Source of the DNA: Promethearchaeota archaeon
GTDB taxonomy: Archaea; Asgardarchaeota; Lokiarchaeia; Sigyniarchaeales; SOKP01
Reading direction: 5' to 3'
Assembly (NCBI GenBank): GCA_030603385.1
Contig: JAUVXW010000003.1
Coordinates: 62,001 to 126,000 of the forward strand
Length of the DNA stretch: 64,000 nt
The notes beneath the pieces were generated by a model, which was given only the letters and a program-made list of their open reading frames with translations, was not told the origin of the DNA and did not search any database. Shown piece by piece: positions 1 to 10,924 of this stretch. Numbering within the stretch: the stretch's first letter is position 1; each line of letters opens with the position of its first letter. Both the position numbers and the translations under genes were made by a program.

Positions 1-912
1 GCATTTACTTTAGCTGATGGTATTTCATATGTTGAAGAGGTTCTCGAAAGGGGCATTGATATTGATGATTTTGCTCCAAGATTATCTTTCTTCTTTACCA
101 CTCATAATAATTTTTTTGAGGAGATCGCGAAATTAAGAGCGGCAAGACGATTATGGGCGAGGCTCATGAAGGATCGGTTTAATGCTAAAGATCCTAACTC
201 ATTAAGGTTAAGGTTTCACATCCATACTTCGGGGAGCACATTGACGGCCCAACAACCTCAAATTAATATTATTAGAGCTACTCTTCAATCATTAGCCGCT
301 ATATTAGGAGGGACTCAATCTCTTCATACTTGTGGAGCTGATGAGGCTTTGGCTATCCCTACTGAAGACTCAGCTAGACTTTCATTAAGAACACAACAAG
401 TGCTTGCATATGAAACTGGAGTTACGGATGTTGTTGATCCATTGGGTGGATCTTATTATATTGAACATTTGACCAGTAAATTAGAAGAAAAAGCATTGGA
501 ATATATTGATAAAATAGATAAAATGGGTGGCATGCCTATTGCCATTGAAAATGCTTTTATTCAAAAAGAAATTCTAGATAATGCTTATATGGAACAAAAG
601 CGGATTGATGATGGAAGTAAAAAAGTCGTTGGAGTAAACATATTTTGCACTGATGACGAATATAAAATAGATACCTTCAAATATGATAAGGACTCTGAAA
701 GAAGAATCAAAGAAGCATTAAATAATTTAAAGAAAGACCGAAATGTAAACCTCGTTAAAGAAAAATTAAATCAATTAAAAGAAGTTGCTAATTCTTCTGA
801 AAATATTATGCCGATTATGATTGAGACAGTTAAAACTTACGCTACTGTACAAGAAATTTGTGATGTCCTACGAGATGTATTTGGGGAATATCAGTCTCCT
901 CAGATATTTTAA
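1..912 (+). CDS. Methylmalonyl-CoA mutase large subunit, catalytic domain (5' end cut by window)
   Basis: Open frame 1 from base 1 (AFTLADGISYVEEVLERGIDIDDFAPRLSFFF...FHIHTSGSTLTAQQPQINIIRATLQSLAAILGGTQSLHTCGADEALAIPTEDSARLSLRTQQVLAYETGVTDVVDPLGGSYYIE), typical MCM sequence. Confidence 0.95.
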   Translation, partial: AFTLADGISYVEEVLERGIDIDDFAPRLSFFFTTHNNFFEEIAKLRAARRLWARLMKDRFNAKDPNSLRLRFHIHTSGSTLTAQQPQINIIRATLQSLAAILGGTQSLHTCGADEALAIPTEDSARLSLRTQQVLAYETGVTDVVDPLGGSYYIEHLTSKLEEKALEYIDKIDKMGGMPIAIENAFIQKEILDNAYMEQKRIDDGSKKVVGVNIFCTDDEYKIDTFKYDKDSERRIKEALNNLKKDRNVNLVKEKLNQLKEVANSSENIMPIMIETVKTYATVQEICDVLRDVFGEYQSPQIF

Positions 913-1035
913 AACCATAATAGTTTTATTATTTTTTGTCTTTTTCTATTTAATTATTTATGTAATGGTTAGTTAACTTACTTATAATTATTAATCATAA
1001 GAAAATTTAAGCTACATCTATTATTAGAGATATCT

Positions 1036-1602
1036 ATGAAATTAAAAATACGATTTTCAGGTCGCGGAGGTCAGGGGATAAAAACACTTGGAAGTGCATT
1101 AGTTCGGGTTGCAATGGTTGCTGATTATTATGCAACACTCACCGTTGACTATACACCATCTGTTAGGGGGGGTCCTATTTTCTGTGATGTTATTTTAGGT
1201 TCTGATCCTATTTCATATCCATTCTGCGATAAAGATGCTGATATTTTTATTGCAATAGATCAAAAAGGATTCGAACGAGCAGCTGAATGTATATATGAAA
1301 AAACTTTTTCTTTTATCGATGAGCATACAATCGCAAACGCCGAAGAAATCATTCAGGAAGGGAAAATTCACCGTGTTCCAATTACAAGACGAGCTGATGA
1401 AAATAAATTACCAAAGAGCGCGAATATTCTCTGTTTAGGATTCCTTTCTAAATATCTTCAAGAAAATGGAAAAATAGATCTAAAAGAAGAATATTATGAC
1501 CAAGTCTTGAATAATATGCCAAAACGGTTTAGAGATGTGAATATTCATAGTTATCAACTTGGTCAAGCTCTTTATCAAGAATTTATAGATAAATCTCAAT
1601 AA
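1036..1602 (+). CDS. korC: 2-oxoacid:ferredoxin oxidoreductase gamma subunit (KorC-like)
   Basis: RFSGRGGQGIKTLG...DYTPSVRGGP; gamma-domain motif, adjacent to delta/alpha/beta genes. Confidence 0.85.
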   Translation: MKLKIRFSGRGGQGIKTLGSALVRVAMVADYYATLTVDYTPSVRGGPIFCDVILGSDPISYPFCDKDADIFIAIDQKGFERAAECIYEKTFSFIDEHTIANAEEIIQEGKIHRVPITRRADENKLPKSANILCLGFLSKYLQENGKIDLKEEYYDQVLNNMPKRFRDVNIHSYQLGQALYQEFIDKSQ

Positions 1603-1759
1603 GATGTATGTATTAATTCTCAACAGAGCTGTTTATTAAGAATAGTACACTTTTTAATGAGTTGCTTATACTTTTAAAAAGCAAATTTAAAAGAGAACCT
1701 ACTATTTTAAAGCATAAGAGAAAAAAATATAGTCAGAATGTATAATAGAGGTTTAAAAA

Positions 1760-2047
1760 ATGTTAAAATCTAAACGAATACCAATTTTGCCACCTCCTTC
1801 CCCCGAGAAAAAATATGAAATAATAATAGATTCTGAACAATGCGATGGTTGTGAATTATGTTTGTCATTCTGTCCAAAAGAATTAATAGAAATAAGTGAA
1901 GATAAGTTCAATAGTCGCATGCTCCACTATGCGATCGTGGTTAAACCTGAAGAGTGTGCAGGATGCGGACAATGTGAACGGTTATGTCCTACAGTTTCAT
2001 TATATATTTTGGAAACAGATATTAAGGAGGTTGTAAACAATGAGTAA
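1760..2047 (+). CDS. korD: 4Fe-4S ferredoxin / 2-oxoacid oxidoreductase delta subunit (KorD-like)
   Basis: Two CxxCxxCxxxC motifs: CDGCELCLSFCP and CAGCGQCERLCP. Confidence 0.85.
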   Translation: MLKSKRIPILPPPSPEKKYEIIIDSEQCDGCELCLSFCPKELIEISEDKFNSRMLHYAIVVKPEECAGCGQCERLCPTVSLYILETDIKEVVNNE

Positions 2048-3185
2048 TGCAAACTTCCAAGAAAAAAGAATACTAACTACTGGAAATTCTGCATGTGCAG
2101 AAGGTGCGATTACAGCAGGATGTTTATATTTTGCGGGTTATCCAATCACACCATCCTCAGAAATTGCTGCTTACATGTCAAGACGTCTTCCTCAAGTTAA
2201 TGGAACATTTGTTCAAATGGAAGATGAGCTGGCTTCAATCACAAGTTGTTTTGGAGCTTCTTATGCTGGAAAGAAAGCTATGACTGCAACTTCAGGACCA
2301 GGTCTTTCACTTATGGCTGAAAGTATAGGTTTGGGAATGATGTTAGAAGCACCAGCAGTTATCGTCACAATAATGAGAGGAGGTCCTAGTACAGGACAAC
2401 CTACAAATGCATCTCAATCTGATGTATATCAAACGAGATATGCATCTCATGGAGATTATGAAATAATTGTATTAGCCCCATCTACAGTTCAAGAAATGTA
2501 CGATTTAACCATACAAGCATTTAATTTGTCTGAGAAATATCGTATACCTGTAATTGTCGCTTCAGACGGAATTTTAGGACAAATGATGGAAGTTGTTAAT
2601 ATACATTCAAATATTGAATTGGTAGAGCGTAAAAAACCTCAAGTTCCACCTGAGAAATATAAACCTTTTGAAGCTTTTGATGATGATCTTGTGCCTGGAA
2701 TGGCAATAGCAGGAACGGACTACTCTTTTTATGTTTCAGGTTTAACTCATGATATAGAGGGTAATCCAGAAATGACACCAGAAGCGGCAGAAGTTCTCAT
2801 TACACGGCTTTGTGAAAAAATTAGGAGAGCAAGACCTCAAATTAATGATTGGGAAGAAAAACATTTAGACAATGCTGATATCGTTATCTTAGCCTATGGA
2901 ATTAATGCAAGAGGGGTGCCAGAAGTCGTTGAGCAAGCACGCCAAAAAGGATATAAGGTGGGACTTATCCGATTAAAAAGTCTATGGCCCTTCCCTGATG
3001 AATTAATGGAAAGAATTGGACAAATGGGGGCTTCAAAGGTTATCGTTTGTGAAATGAACAATGGAATGATGATTAGAGAAGTCCAGAGGTTTCGACATTT
3101 GTTTACTGTTTCTGGTATTACAATTCCTACTACTATTCCTTTTAGTCCTAAATTTATTTATGAGAAGTTGATGAAGGAGGTTTAA
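2040..3185 (+). CDS. korA: 2-oxoacid:ferredoxin oxidoreductase alpha subunit (KorA-like)
   Basis: GNSACAEGAITAGCLYFAGYPITPSSEIAAYMSRRLP...QMEDELASITSCFGASYAGKKAMTATSGPGLSLM; start overlaps the ferredoxin stop. Confidence 0.92.
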   Translation: MSNANFQEKRILTTGNSACAEGAITAGCLYFAGYPITPSSEIAAYMSRRLPQVNGTFVQMEDELASITSCFGASYAGKKAMTATSGPGLSLMAESIGLGMMLEAPAVIVTIMRGGPSTGQPTNASQSDVYQTRYASHGDYEIIVLAPSTVQEMYDLTIQAFNLSEKYRIPVIVASDGILGQMMEVVNIHSNIELVERKKPQVPPEKYKPFEAFDDDLVPGMAIAGTDYSFYVSGLTHDIEGNPEMTPEAAEVLITRLCEKIRRARPQINDWEEKHLDNADIVILAYGINARGVPEVVEQARQKGYKVGLIRLKSLWPFPDELMERIGQMGASKVIVCEMNNGMMIREVQRFRHLFTVSGITIPTTIPFSPKFIYEKLMKEV

Positions 3186-3188
3186 AAT

Positions 3189-4055
3189 ATGAGTCCATCA
3201 GATCAAATATCAATCCCCCCTGAAGCACTTGGTCATCCCTTAAGTGATATGTTAAATTTACACCGATTCATTTTTTGTCCGGGTTGTTTAATTGGAACAG
3301 TAATTACATCAATTACAAGCTGTTTAAAAGAAAGAGGACTCACATCTAAAGATTATGCCATTGTATCTGGCATAGGATGTACTGGTCGATCTAGTGGCTG
3401 TTTTAAAGCACCTGCCTTCCATACTACACATGGGAGAGCTATACCTTTTGCGACGGGTATAAAATTAGCAAATCCTAAATTAAAGGTTATTGTTTTATCG
3501 GGAGATGGAGATCTTTTTGCTATAGGTGGGAATCATTTTATCCATGCTGCTAGAAGAAATATAGAATTAACTGTTCTCTGTGTAAATAACAATATATATG
3601 GCATGACTGGAGGACAAGTAGCCCCTACAAGTCAGATTGGCGACATCACTCAAACAACACCATATGGAAATGTGGAACCTCCCTTCAATTTAGTAAGTCT
3701 AGCAGCTGCGGCAGGAGCGACATATGTCGCTAGATGGCCTGCATATGACACACTTAGATTACAAAAAAGTATTTTTAAATGCATAGACAATCAAGGATTC
3801 AGTTTTATAGAAGTGCTTGTTCCTTGTTTTGTCCAATATGGTTCTAAAAATAAATTAGGTGATGCTGTAGAGATGATAGAATGGTTAAAAAAGCAAATTA
3901 GGATTAAGGTTGATTGTCCCCCTCATCAAGCAACTTTTGATTTCAAGAAAGGGATTGTTATATGCGGGGAATTTGTTGAAGAGGAGCGGGAAGGATTTAG
4001 CAAACAAATAGAGCAAGTTCGAATTAAAGCACAAAATAAGAAAATTATAAGATAA
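3189..4055 (+). CDS. korB: 2-oxoacid:ferredoxin oxidoreductase beta subunit (KorB-like), canonical domain order
   Basis: FCPGCLIG...GIGCTGRSSG...SGDGDLFAIGGNH...NNNIYGMTGGQVAPTS in normal TPP-motif order. Confidence 0.92.
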   Translation: MSPSDQISIPPEALGHPLSDMLNLHRFIFCPGCLIGTVITSITSCLKERGLTSKDYAIVSGIGCTGRSSGCFKAPAFHTTHGRAIPFATGIKLANPKLKVIVLSGDGDLFAIGGNHFIHAARRNIELTVLCVNNNIYGMTGGQVAPTSQIGDITQTTPYGNVEPPFNLVSLAAAAGATYVARWPAYDTLRLQKSIFKCIDNQGFSFIEVLVPCFVQYGSKNKLGDAVEMIEWLKKQIRIKVDCPPHQATFDFKKGIVICGEFVEEEREGFSKQIEQVRIKAQNKKIIR

Positions 4056-4065
4056 ATTTAAGATA

Positions 4066-6429
4066 GTGAGTGAAAATATGACTGAAAGTGCTGATAAACC
4101 TGGAATCGAACCTAACATTGGGGTTTTCCTATGTAAATGTGGAAAAAATATTGGTGGAACCATTGATATTGATCAATTAGCTAAAGAAATTGAAGGAGAT
4201 GCAAGAGTCAGACTAGTTCAAGTTAATACATATACTTGTTCTGATCCTGGGCAAGTAGAAATCGAAACAGCAATTAAAGAGCAAGGTATAGAGAAGATAG
4301 TTATAGCTGCATGCTCCCCGAGATTGCATGGTCCAACATGGAAAAAGCTTTTAAGACGAGTTGGAATAAATCCTTCGCTAGTAGAAGTAGCTAATATCCG
4401 AGAACAATGTAGTTGGGTACATCTTTCAGAGAAAGAAGAAGCGACTAAAAAAGCTAAAGAAATCCTTGAAATGGCAATCGCTAAAGCTGAGTTATTAGAA
4501 GCAATTGATGACATTATTGTTCCCATTACACGAAGAGTCTTAATCATTGGTGGAGGTGTAGCAGGAATTCAAGCTGCGTTAGATTTAGCTGATGATTATG
4601 AAGTTATTCTTGTTGAAAAAGCACCTACTATTGGAGGAAAGATGGCTCTCATCGATAAAACTTTTCCAACAATGGATTGTTCGATCTGTATTTTAGGTCC
4701 CAAAATGGCTGATGTAGGTAATCATGAAAATATTAATTTAATTTCATGTGCTGAAGTTACAGGTATATCTGGATACATTGGTAATTTTGAGGTTACAATT
4801 AAAAAATACCCCCGTTATGTAGATGAAAACCTCTGTACTGCATGCGGAGATTGCGTCTCAATCTGCCCTGAAAACGTTATTGATGAGTATTCTGGCAACT
4901 TAGGTTGGAGGAAAGCAATATATATCCCATATCCACAAGCAGTACCAGCTAGTTATATAATTGATGAAAAGAGCTGTTTAGGTCTCTCTCCTCTGGCCTG
5001 TGGAAAATGTGTTCCTGAATGCGAAAAAGAAGCTATAAATTATGAGGATTCCGAAAAAATCTTTAATTATAAAGTCGGAACCATTATTATCGCAGTAGGC
5101 TTTGAACTTTTTGATGCCTCTAAACTCCCAGAATATGGATGGGGTAATTATTCTAACGTTATAACAACCTTTGAATTCGAAAGGTTAATAAATGCTGCAG
5201 GACCAACAAATGGAGAACTTATACGTCCAAGTGATCTTAAGAAGCCAAAAAAAGTTGCTTTTATTAATTGTGTAGGATCGCGTGATAAGAGATTTAATCC
5301 ATACTGTTCTAACTTCTGTTGTATGGAAAGTATAAAGAATAGCCTTTTAATTAAAGAACATTGGCCTGATGTTGAGGTTACAATATTCTTTATTGATATT
5401 AGGGCTTTTGGTAAAGGATTTGAAGAACTTTATTCACGGTCAAGAGAAGAGGGTGTTCTATTTATACGTGGGCGTCCTGGTCAGATCAAAGAAAAAACCA
5501 TCACTAATAATCTTATTGTCAATGTTGAAAATATAAACACTGGAACAATCCTCTCTGAAGAATTTGAGTTAGTAGTCCTTTCTATAGGAGTTGAAGGGTC
5601 ATCAGAATCTATCCCCTTTCCTATTGCTAAGGATTCAAATGGATTTTACATTGAAGCACATCCAAAGCTTCGACCAGTAGATACTCCAACTGATGGTATT
5701 TTCATTGCTGGTGGGGCAGAATCACCAAAAGATATTAGAGAAACTGTTACACAAGCTAGTGCTGCAGCAGGACGCTGTAGAAATTTGCTTTCAAAAGAAG
5801 AGTTCCATGTAGAACCTTTATATGCATTTGTGGATACAGATAAGTGTACTAGTTGTGGGACTTGTGAATCTCGTTGTCCTTACGGTGCTATTAGTGTTGA
5901 TCAAGAAAAAAAAACACCTGCACGAATTATTCCCGTGTTATGTAAAGGTTGTGGAACATGTGCAGCAGATTGCCCTACAAATGCTATTACCATGACAAAT
6001 TTTACAGATACCATGATCCTCAGACAAATTGATATAGCTCTTCGTGAAAATGCCTCAGAAAAAGTATTGATTTTTGCTTGTAATTGGTGTTCATATGCTG
6101 GAGCGGATTTAGCTGGAACAAGTCGAATCCAGTATCCAACTAATACGAGAATTGTTAGAACTATGTGTTCAGGACGAGTAAATGTTTCTTTTATTAAACA
6201 CTGTTTTAACCGCGGAGCTGGAGCTGTTATGTTGACTGGATGCCATCCACAAGATTGTCATTATATTTCTGGAAATGATTTTGCCATAAAGCGAGAAAAA
6301 AGAATTAGAAGCTGGATGAAGAAAAATAATATTTCTGATGAGAAATTTGTCATTGAATGGATCTCTGCAGCAGAAGGAAAAAAATTTGCCGATGTAATCT
6401 CGCAAGTAAGTAAAATAGCTTTAAAATAA
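4066..6429 (+). CDS. hdrA: HdrA-like heterodisulfide reductase flavin/FeS subunit with C-terminal MvhD-like domain
   Basis: Flavoprotein motif VLIIGGGVAGIQAALDLADDYEVILVEKAPTIGGKMA...FPTMDCSICILGPKM; several CxxCxxCxxxCP motifs; C-terminal LIFACNWCSYAGADLAGTSRIQYPTNTRIVRTMCSGRV typical of MvhD/FrhD. Confidence 0.9.
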   Translation: MSENMTESADKPGIEPNIGVFLCKCGKNIGGTIDIDQLAKEIEGDARVRLVQVNTYTCSDPGQVEIETAIKEQGIEKIVIAACSPRLHGPTWKKLLRRVGINPSLVEVANIREQCSWVHLSEKEEATKKAKEILEMAIAKAELLEAIDDIIVPITRRVLIIGGGVAGIQAALDLADDYEVILVEKAPTIGGKMALIDKTFPTMDCSICILGPKMADVGNHENINLISCAEVTGISGYIGNFEVTIKKYPRYVDENLCTACGDCVSICPENVIDEYSGNLGWRKAIYIPYPQAVPASYIIDEKSCLGLSPLACGKCVPECEKEAINYEDSEKIFNYKVGTIIIAVGFELFDASKLPEYGWGNYSNVITTFEFERLINAAGPTNGELIRPSDLKKPKKVAFINCVGSRDKRFNPYCSNFCCMESIKNSLLIKEHWPDVEVTIFFIDIRAFGKGFEELYSRSREEGVLFIRGRPGQIKEKTITNNLIVNVENINTGTILSEEFELVVLSIGVEGSSESIPFPIAKDSNGFYIEAHPKLRPVDTPTDGIFIAGGAESPKDIRETVTQASAAAGRCRNLLSKEEFHVEPLYAFVDTDKCTSCGTCESRCPYGAISVDQEKKTPARIIPVLCKGCGTCAADCPTNAITMTNFTDTMILRQIDIALRENASEKVLIFACNWCSYAGADLAGTSRIQYPTNTRIVRTMCSGRVNVSFIKHCFNRGAGAVMLTGCHPQDCHYISGNDFAIKREKRIRSWMKKNNISDEKFVIEWISAAEGKKFADVISQVSKIALK

Positions 6430-6796
6430 ATATTTATTTCTTGAAAAATCTTTGATATTTAATTGAGAACAGCCTTGTTCAGTCATTAAATCGAAAAATG
6501 AACTAGATAATTAATTTTTTAAGATTTTATTCTTTCTGAAATTGTCCATAATAAAATTTAAATGTAATGGGATAACACACCCACCATTTTTTCACTTAAG
6601 TTAAGATTTAAAATGAAAAATTTTAAATAACAAGTCTTCAAATATTTCAATCACCGTAAGCCTTGAAATTTTTTTAAAGTTTCAAGAATTTCTTACCAAT
6701 GTTCTAAATATATCATTCTTTCCACGCGGAAAATAATGAATTTTTAAGAACTAAAAACCAAATATTTACAAAAAAAAAAAATGAGTTGATAAAAAA

Positions 6797-8908
6797 ATGA
6801 ATAAAAAACAATTAACCGCATTACTAGTAGTCTTAGTGTTTATAAATGTTGCTAGTGTTGGAACATTTTTAGTATCTGCCACAGCGAGAACAACCGAACT
6901 TCCCGAATACATAGCCGTTGACATTAATAGTGGTTTAGCGGGGAATGTAGCTAAGCCAAAAATAGCATTCAATTCTGGAGAATATAACTCAATAGCACAA
7001 CTCGAATCTACACCTCCAGTAGGAACGTCTGTTTATGACTGGTACTGTGATGCTCTAACAGATTATTCAGGTAATCCTAATATGACTCTTAGAAAAGTTA
7101 TGGGGAATGTTGAAATTTGGACACAAGATGATATGTCTTATCCAGAAGGTGATCCAAGAAATGATGATCCATACAACACTATGATTTCAGATGATATGAT
7201 AAATTATTTAGCCCTCGAATTTAATGAGGTAATTTACCCCACCGATACGGAATTCTTTGGAATACCACTTGATAGATGGGGTAACAATACTATTTTTGAG
7301 GCGTTGGGATGGAATCCTTCAGAATGGGAGTAGATTGAAACTGATAATCCTCAAAGAGTCATATTAAAGATTCTCAACGAGCGCGATGATAATTATTACG
7401 ACTATACTTATCCATATTATGTAGCTGGGTTCTTTGCTGATCTCTATGATGATGTTTATTATGATAGAAATATGATCCATCTTGATTCATGGAGATGGTG
7501 GCAAAGGTTGGGGGATGAAGGGACTCAATGGTTCCCAGAACGACAAGATCTAGTTGTCAATCGTCCGAATTTGTATGATGGAACTACAGCACATGAATAT
7601 CAGCATCTCATTCATCATGACCATAACCCTGATGATGAGCTCTGGATGAACGAAGGTTGTTCTACATTTGCCGAAATACTTTGTGGCTATCCCGTTGATT
7701 GGAGTAGCATTAACAGCTTTTTGGCTACACCTGATAATTCCCTCACTGACTGGGGAGATCAAGGAAATATTAACATCTTAGCTGATTATGGTCAAGTACA
7801 ATTGTTTGCTACTTATTTGAATGACCATTATTCTACCGATATACAATTCCTTTCGGAGTTTATTGGAACAGGCCTTCCTGGAATTGAAGGAATAAATGAA
7901 GCTTTAACTAATCTTGGACACTCAGTACAATTTGAAGATATATTTAAAGATTGGCAACTTGCTAATTTAATCCATTCTGGAGATGGATTATACAATTATA
8001 AAACAATTGATTTCAATGACCCCGAAGCTGGAGAATTGAGAGTTTATGAGCTAAAGGAAAAATGGCTTACAGATTTTCATGGAACCGATTTTGGAAATAC
8101 ATTTTCGATCCTCGGTTATGATACAGGCGTATCTAGAGTTGGCTCATATGGAACGGATTATGTCTTATTAAGCAAATTAAAATGGCAATATGACTCTGAA
8201 TTATTATTTAATGGAGACACTCATGCCTGGACACCACACTGGGATAAGGACGGTACAGCATGGTATTCAAGCAGTTCTGGACCTTTAACAGCATTAGATC
8301 TTTTTTTGGATGTAGACATAACTGGTGATTCAGTTTTAACAATTGATACTATGTATATTATAGAAGAAGGTTGGGATTTTGGTATTATTCAAATATATAA
8401 TGAAAGTTCAGGAGAATGGGTTTCGCTTGAAAATGCTTATACAACTTATGATAACTGGGGTACTACTGACGAAATTCTCGCAAGCCTACCAGGATTAACG
8501 GGTGATAGTGGTGGTTGGATGACAATGAATTTCGCTCTTGCAGGATTTTCGGGACCATCGACTATTCGTTTCCGTTATATGACAGATTGGGCTTATATGG
8601 ATCCTGGATGGTGGATTGATAATGTAAAAATCGATGAAACACCAGTGAATGAAGGTGATTATTGGGACCTATATGATCCACCGGCAACCTCTTTCATAGT
8701 AACAGTGATAAGACTGGATTTCTGGGAAGGAGAATATTATTTCAGCTTAGTTACTGAGATGGTATTGGATGCAAGCAATGACGGCACTATAGATTTAGCA
8801 CCCTTCCTTTCGTCACCTGGACCAAAACTTCGATATCCTGACATCATATTAGCGATTACTCCTCGTGTTGGTATTGCAGACTACTCATTCTCTGTAGCCA
8901 AAACTTAA
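6797..8908 (+). pseudogene. Secreted M6 / immune-inhibitor-A-like metalloprotease, one reading frame interrupted by a single in-frame TAG at 7331-7333
   Basis: Signal peptide MNKKQLTALLVVLVFINVASVGTFLVSATA; HEYQHLIHH...DELWMNEGCSTFAE zinc protease motif; ORFs 6797-7333 and 7472-8908 are in the same frame and 7334-7471 is open. Could be readthrough or an error rather than a true pseudogene. Confidence 0.75.
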
Positions 8909-9035
8909 TGAAATTAATGAAATTTGTAAAACAATTTTAAATATTTTTTTTTATTATTTCTTGTTATTTTAAACAGAATAGGATAATTAGTATCTTAAAA
9001 AGCAAAAATCAAGAGTAATCACAGTTTATTAATAA

Positions 9036-9536
9036 AAATCTAAATATTTAGAATCTAGACCTCTTCTAGAGGGACGCAGAGCTGCTGAAATTCTATCAAA
9101 ATATTTCAAAGTGAACCTAATAATTGATGCTGCTATTGGAAAATTCGCAAGTCAAATAGATTTTGTGTTAATAGGAGTCGATAGTGTGTTGAGAGATGGG
9201 TCAATAATAAATAAAATTGGGACTTATCCCTTAGCGGTTATAGCGAAATCAAATAAAATTGATGTTTTCGCAGCAGGTGATTCTCATAAATATAATCTAA
9301 GAAGTCATTATGGTCAAGAAGTCATAATTGAAAAAAAGCCAAGTAATGAGATTTATGATAAAGGAGGAATTAGAAATTTAGAAATTCATAATTACTATTT
9401 TGATATTACTCCACCAGACTATATTACTGGTATAATCTCTGATTTAGGAGTACTGAACACACAAAAATTTGTAGAAAAAGTGAAAGAAAGCATACCAATC
9501 GAGTGGTTTAAATATTTTTTAAAAGATAATGGTTAA
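9036..9536 (+). pseudogene. Truncated eIF2B alpha/beta/delta-family protein (C-terminal domain only)
   Basis: Upstream of the called GTG (9111) the frame encodes KYLESRPLLEGRRAAEILSKYFKV, followed by LIIDAAIGKFASQIDFVLIGVDSVLRDGSIINKIGTYPLAVIAK; stop at 9033-9035, no N-terminal domain found upstream. Confidence 0.6.
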
Positions 9537-10783
9537 TGACTCCTAAATCGAAAACAAAAGAAAATCAATTAAAATATAACTCTATTGATGAAAAAGGTTC
9601 TGGTAAGTTGATTGAAGTAGATAACGCATATAGAATAACAGAAAGGCTGGCACTCCCTCGATTAATAGGTTCTGAAGGAGAGAAGAAAGCAATTGAAACT
9701 GTAGTTGAAGAATTTAAAAATGCAGGATACGAGTCAATAAATCGACATGAGTTTATGACTTCATTTAATAATTTAATTTACTCAAGATATATCTTTCTAA
9801 TACTAGGAACGGGATTGATATTATTAAGCCTCTCACTCTATATAAATCCTTTATTAACTTTAGGTCTAATTGCTCTAGCATTATTCCTTTCATTTAAAGC
9901 ACTTCAAACTGCTACTTCTACCAAAATAAAATTATGTAAAAATATGAAAAATAATTATAAGACTGAAAACATTTGGGTTGATTTGAAAAGTAAGAACTCT
10001 AGAGGTAAAGTAATTTTTATGGGGCATTGGGATTCTAAATCTCAAGTATTTCCAACGTCAACACGTATTATGATATTTTTAATATTCATATTTAGTTCTC
10101 TTATTCTTTATATGCTATACTGTATTTTGAGCCTTCTTAAAATTTTAATTAATTTTGAACTACCAATTTTGAACAATATTTTATTAGATGTGTGTATAAT
10201 TACTGCATTAATTGGAGCACTTAATTATTTTAACAAAACAGGAAATAATTCTCCAGGTGCATTCGATAATGCCGCCGCCGTAGGATCAATAATAGAGCTC
10301 GCAAGATACTATAAAACAGATCCAACTAACAATATTGATTTAACATTTCTAAGTCCCGGTTCAGAAGAGTTAAATTTAGGTGGCGTAATTAATTTTATCC
10401 ACAATTTTAAAGACAAGTTAAACAGCGAATCAACTTATTTCATAAACCTAGATCTTATTGGAGGCTCAGAAATAATTAGATTAACAAGTTCTTATGGAAT
10501 TCCACGAAAAAATTCTTCTAAAAAATTGAACGCACTGTTTTTAGTAAGTGCTAAAGAGAAACAAATTAAAATAAAAGATATATATTCTCCCACTGGTGTG
10601 TGGTCGGATTTTATGCCTGTTGTACAAGAAGGCTTTGAAGCATGCTGGCTCGGTTCTGAACCTGGTTTGAAATTTGTCCATACAAAGAGAGATGATATGA
10701 AATTAGTATCTAAAGAAGGTATTAAGAACATACTTACTTTATGTGTTGATGTCATTAAGAAATTAGATAATGAGTTTAAGTAA
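9536..10783 (+). CDS. M28-family metallopeptidase with internal transmembrane segments
   Basis: MGHWDSK...GAFDNAAAVGSIIELARYY...FLSPGSEELNLGG; hydrophobic stretches between. Confidence 0.8.
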   Translation: MTPKSKTKENQLKYNSIDEKGSGKLIEVDNAYRITERLALPRLIGSEGEKKAIETVVEEFKNAGYESINRHEFMTSFNNLIYSRYIFLILGTGLILLSLSLYINPLLTLGLIALALFLSFKALQTATSTKIKLCKNMKNNYKTENIWVDLKSKNSRGKVIFMGHWDSKSQVFPTSTRIMIFLIFIFSSLILYMLYCILSLLKILINFELPILNNILLDVCIITALIGALNYFNKTGNNSPGAFDNAAAVGSIIELARYYKTDPTNNIDLTFLSPGSEELNLGGVINFIHNFKDKLNSESTYFINLDLIGGSEIIRLTSSYGIPRKNSSKKLNALFLVSAKEKQIKIKDIYSPTGVWSDFMPVVQEGFEACWLGSEPGLKFVHTKRDDMKLVSKEGIKNILTLCVDVIKKLDNEFK

Positions 10784-10924
10784 ATATCTGCTTCTTTCTT
10801 TGTTCAATTTATAATAAAAAAGCAAAATCTTGTAAAATTTTAATAATTAATGTATAAAACTTAAATTATTTTCCTAGATTTAATTTATAGATCTTAATTA
10901 TATATAAAAAAGAAGTTTTCTAAA

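Noticed and set aside
3189-4055. Possible permutation of KorB as well
   Set aside because: Motif order CPGC, GCTG, GDGD, NNNIYGMTGGQ is canonical.
6169-6405. Minus-strand ORF inside hdrA, and similar short antisense ORFs throughout (e.g. 4218-4547, 30315-30545, 61815-62114)
   Set aside because: Antisense shadows of strong coding genes; no independent evidence.
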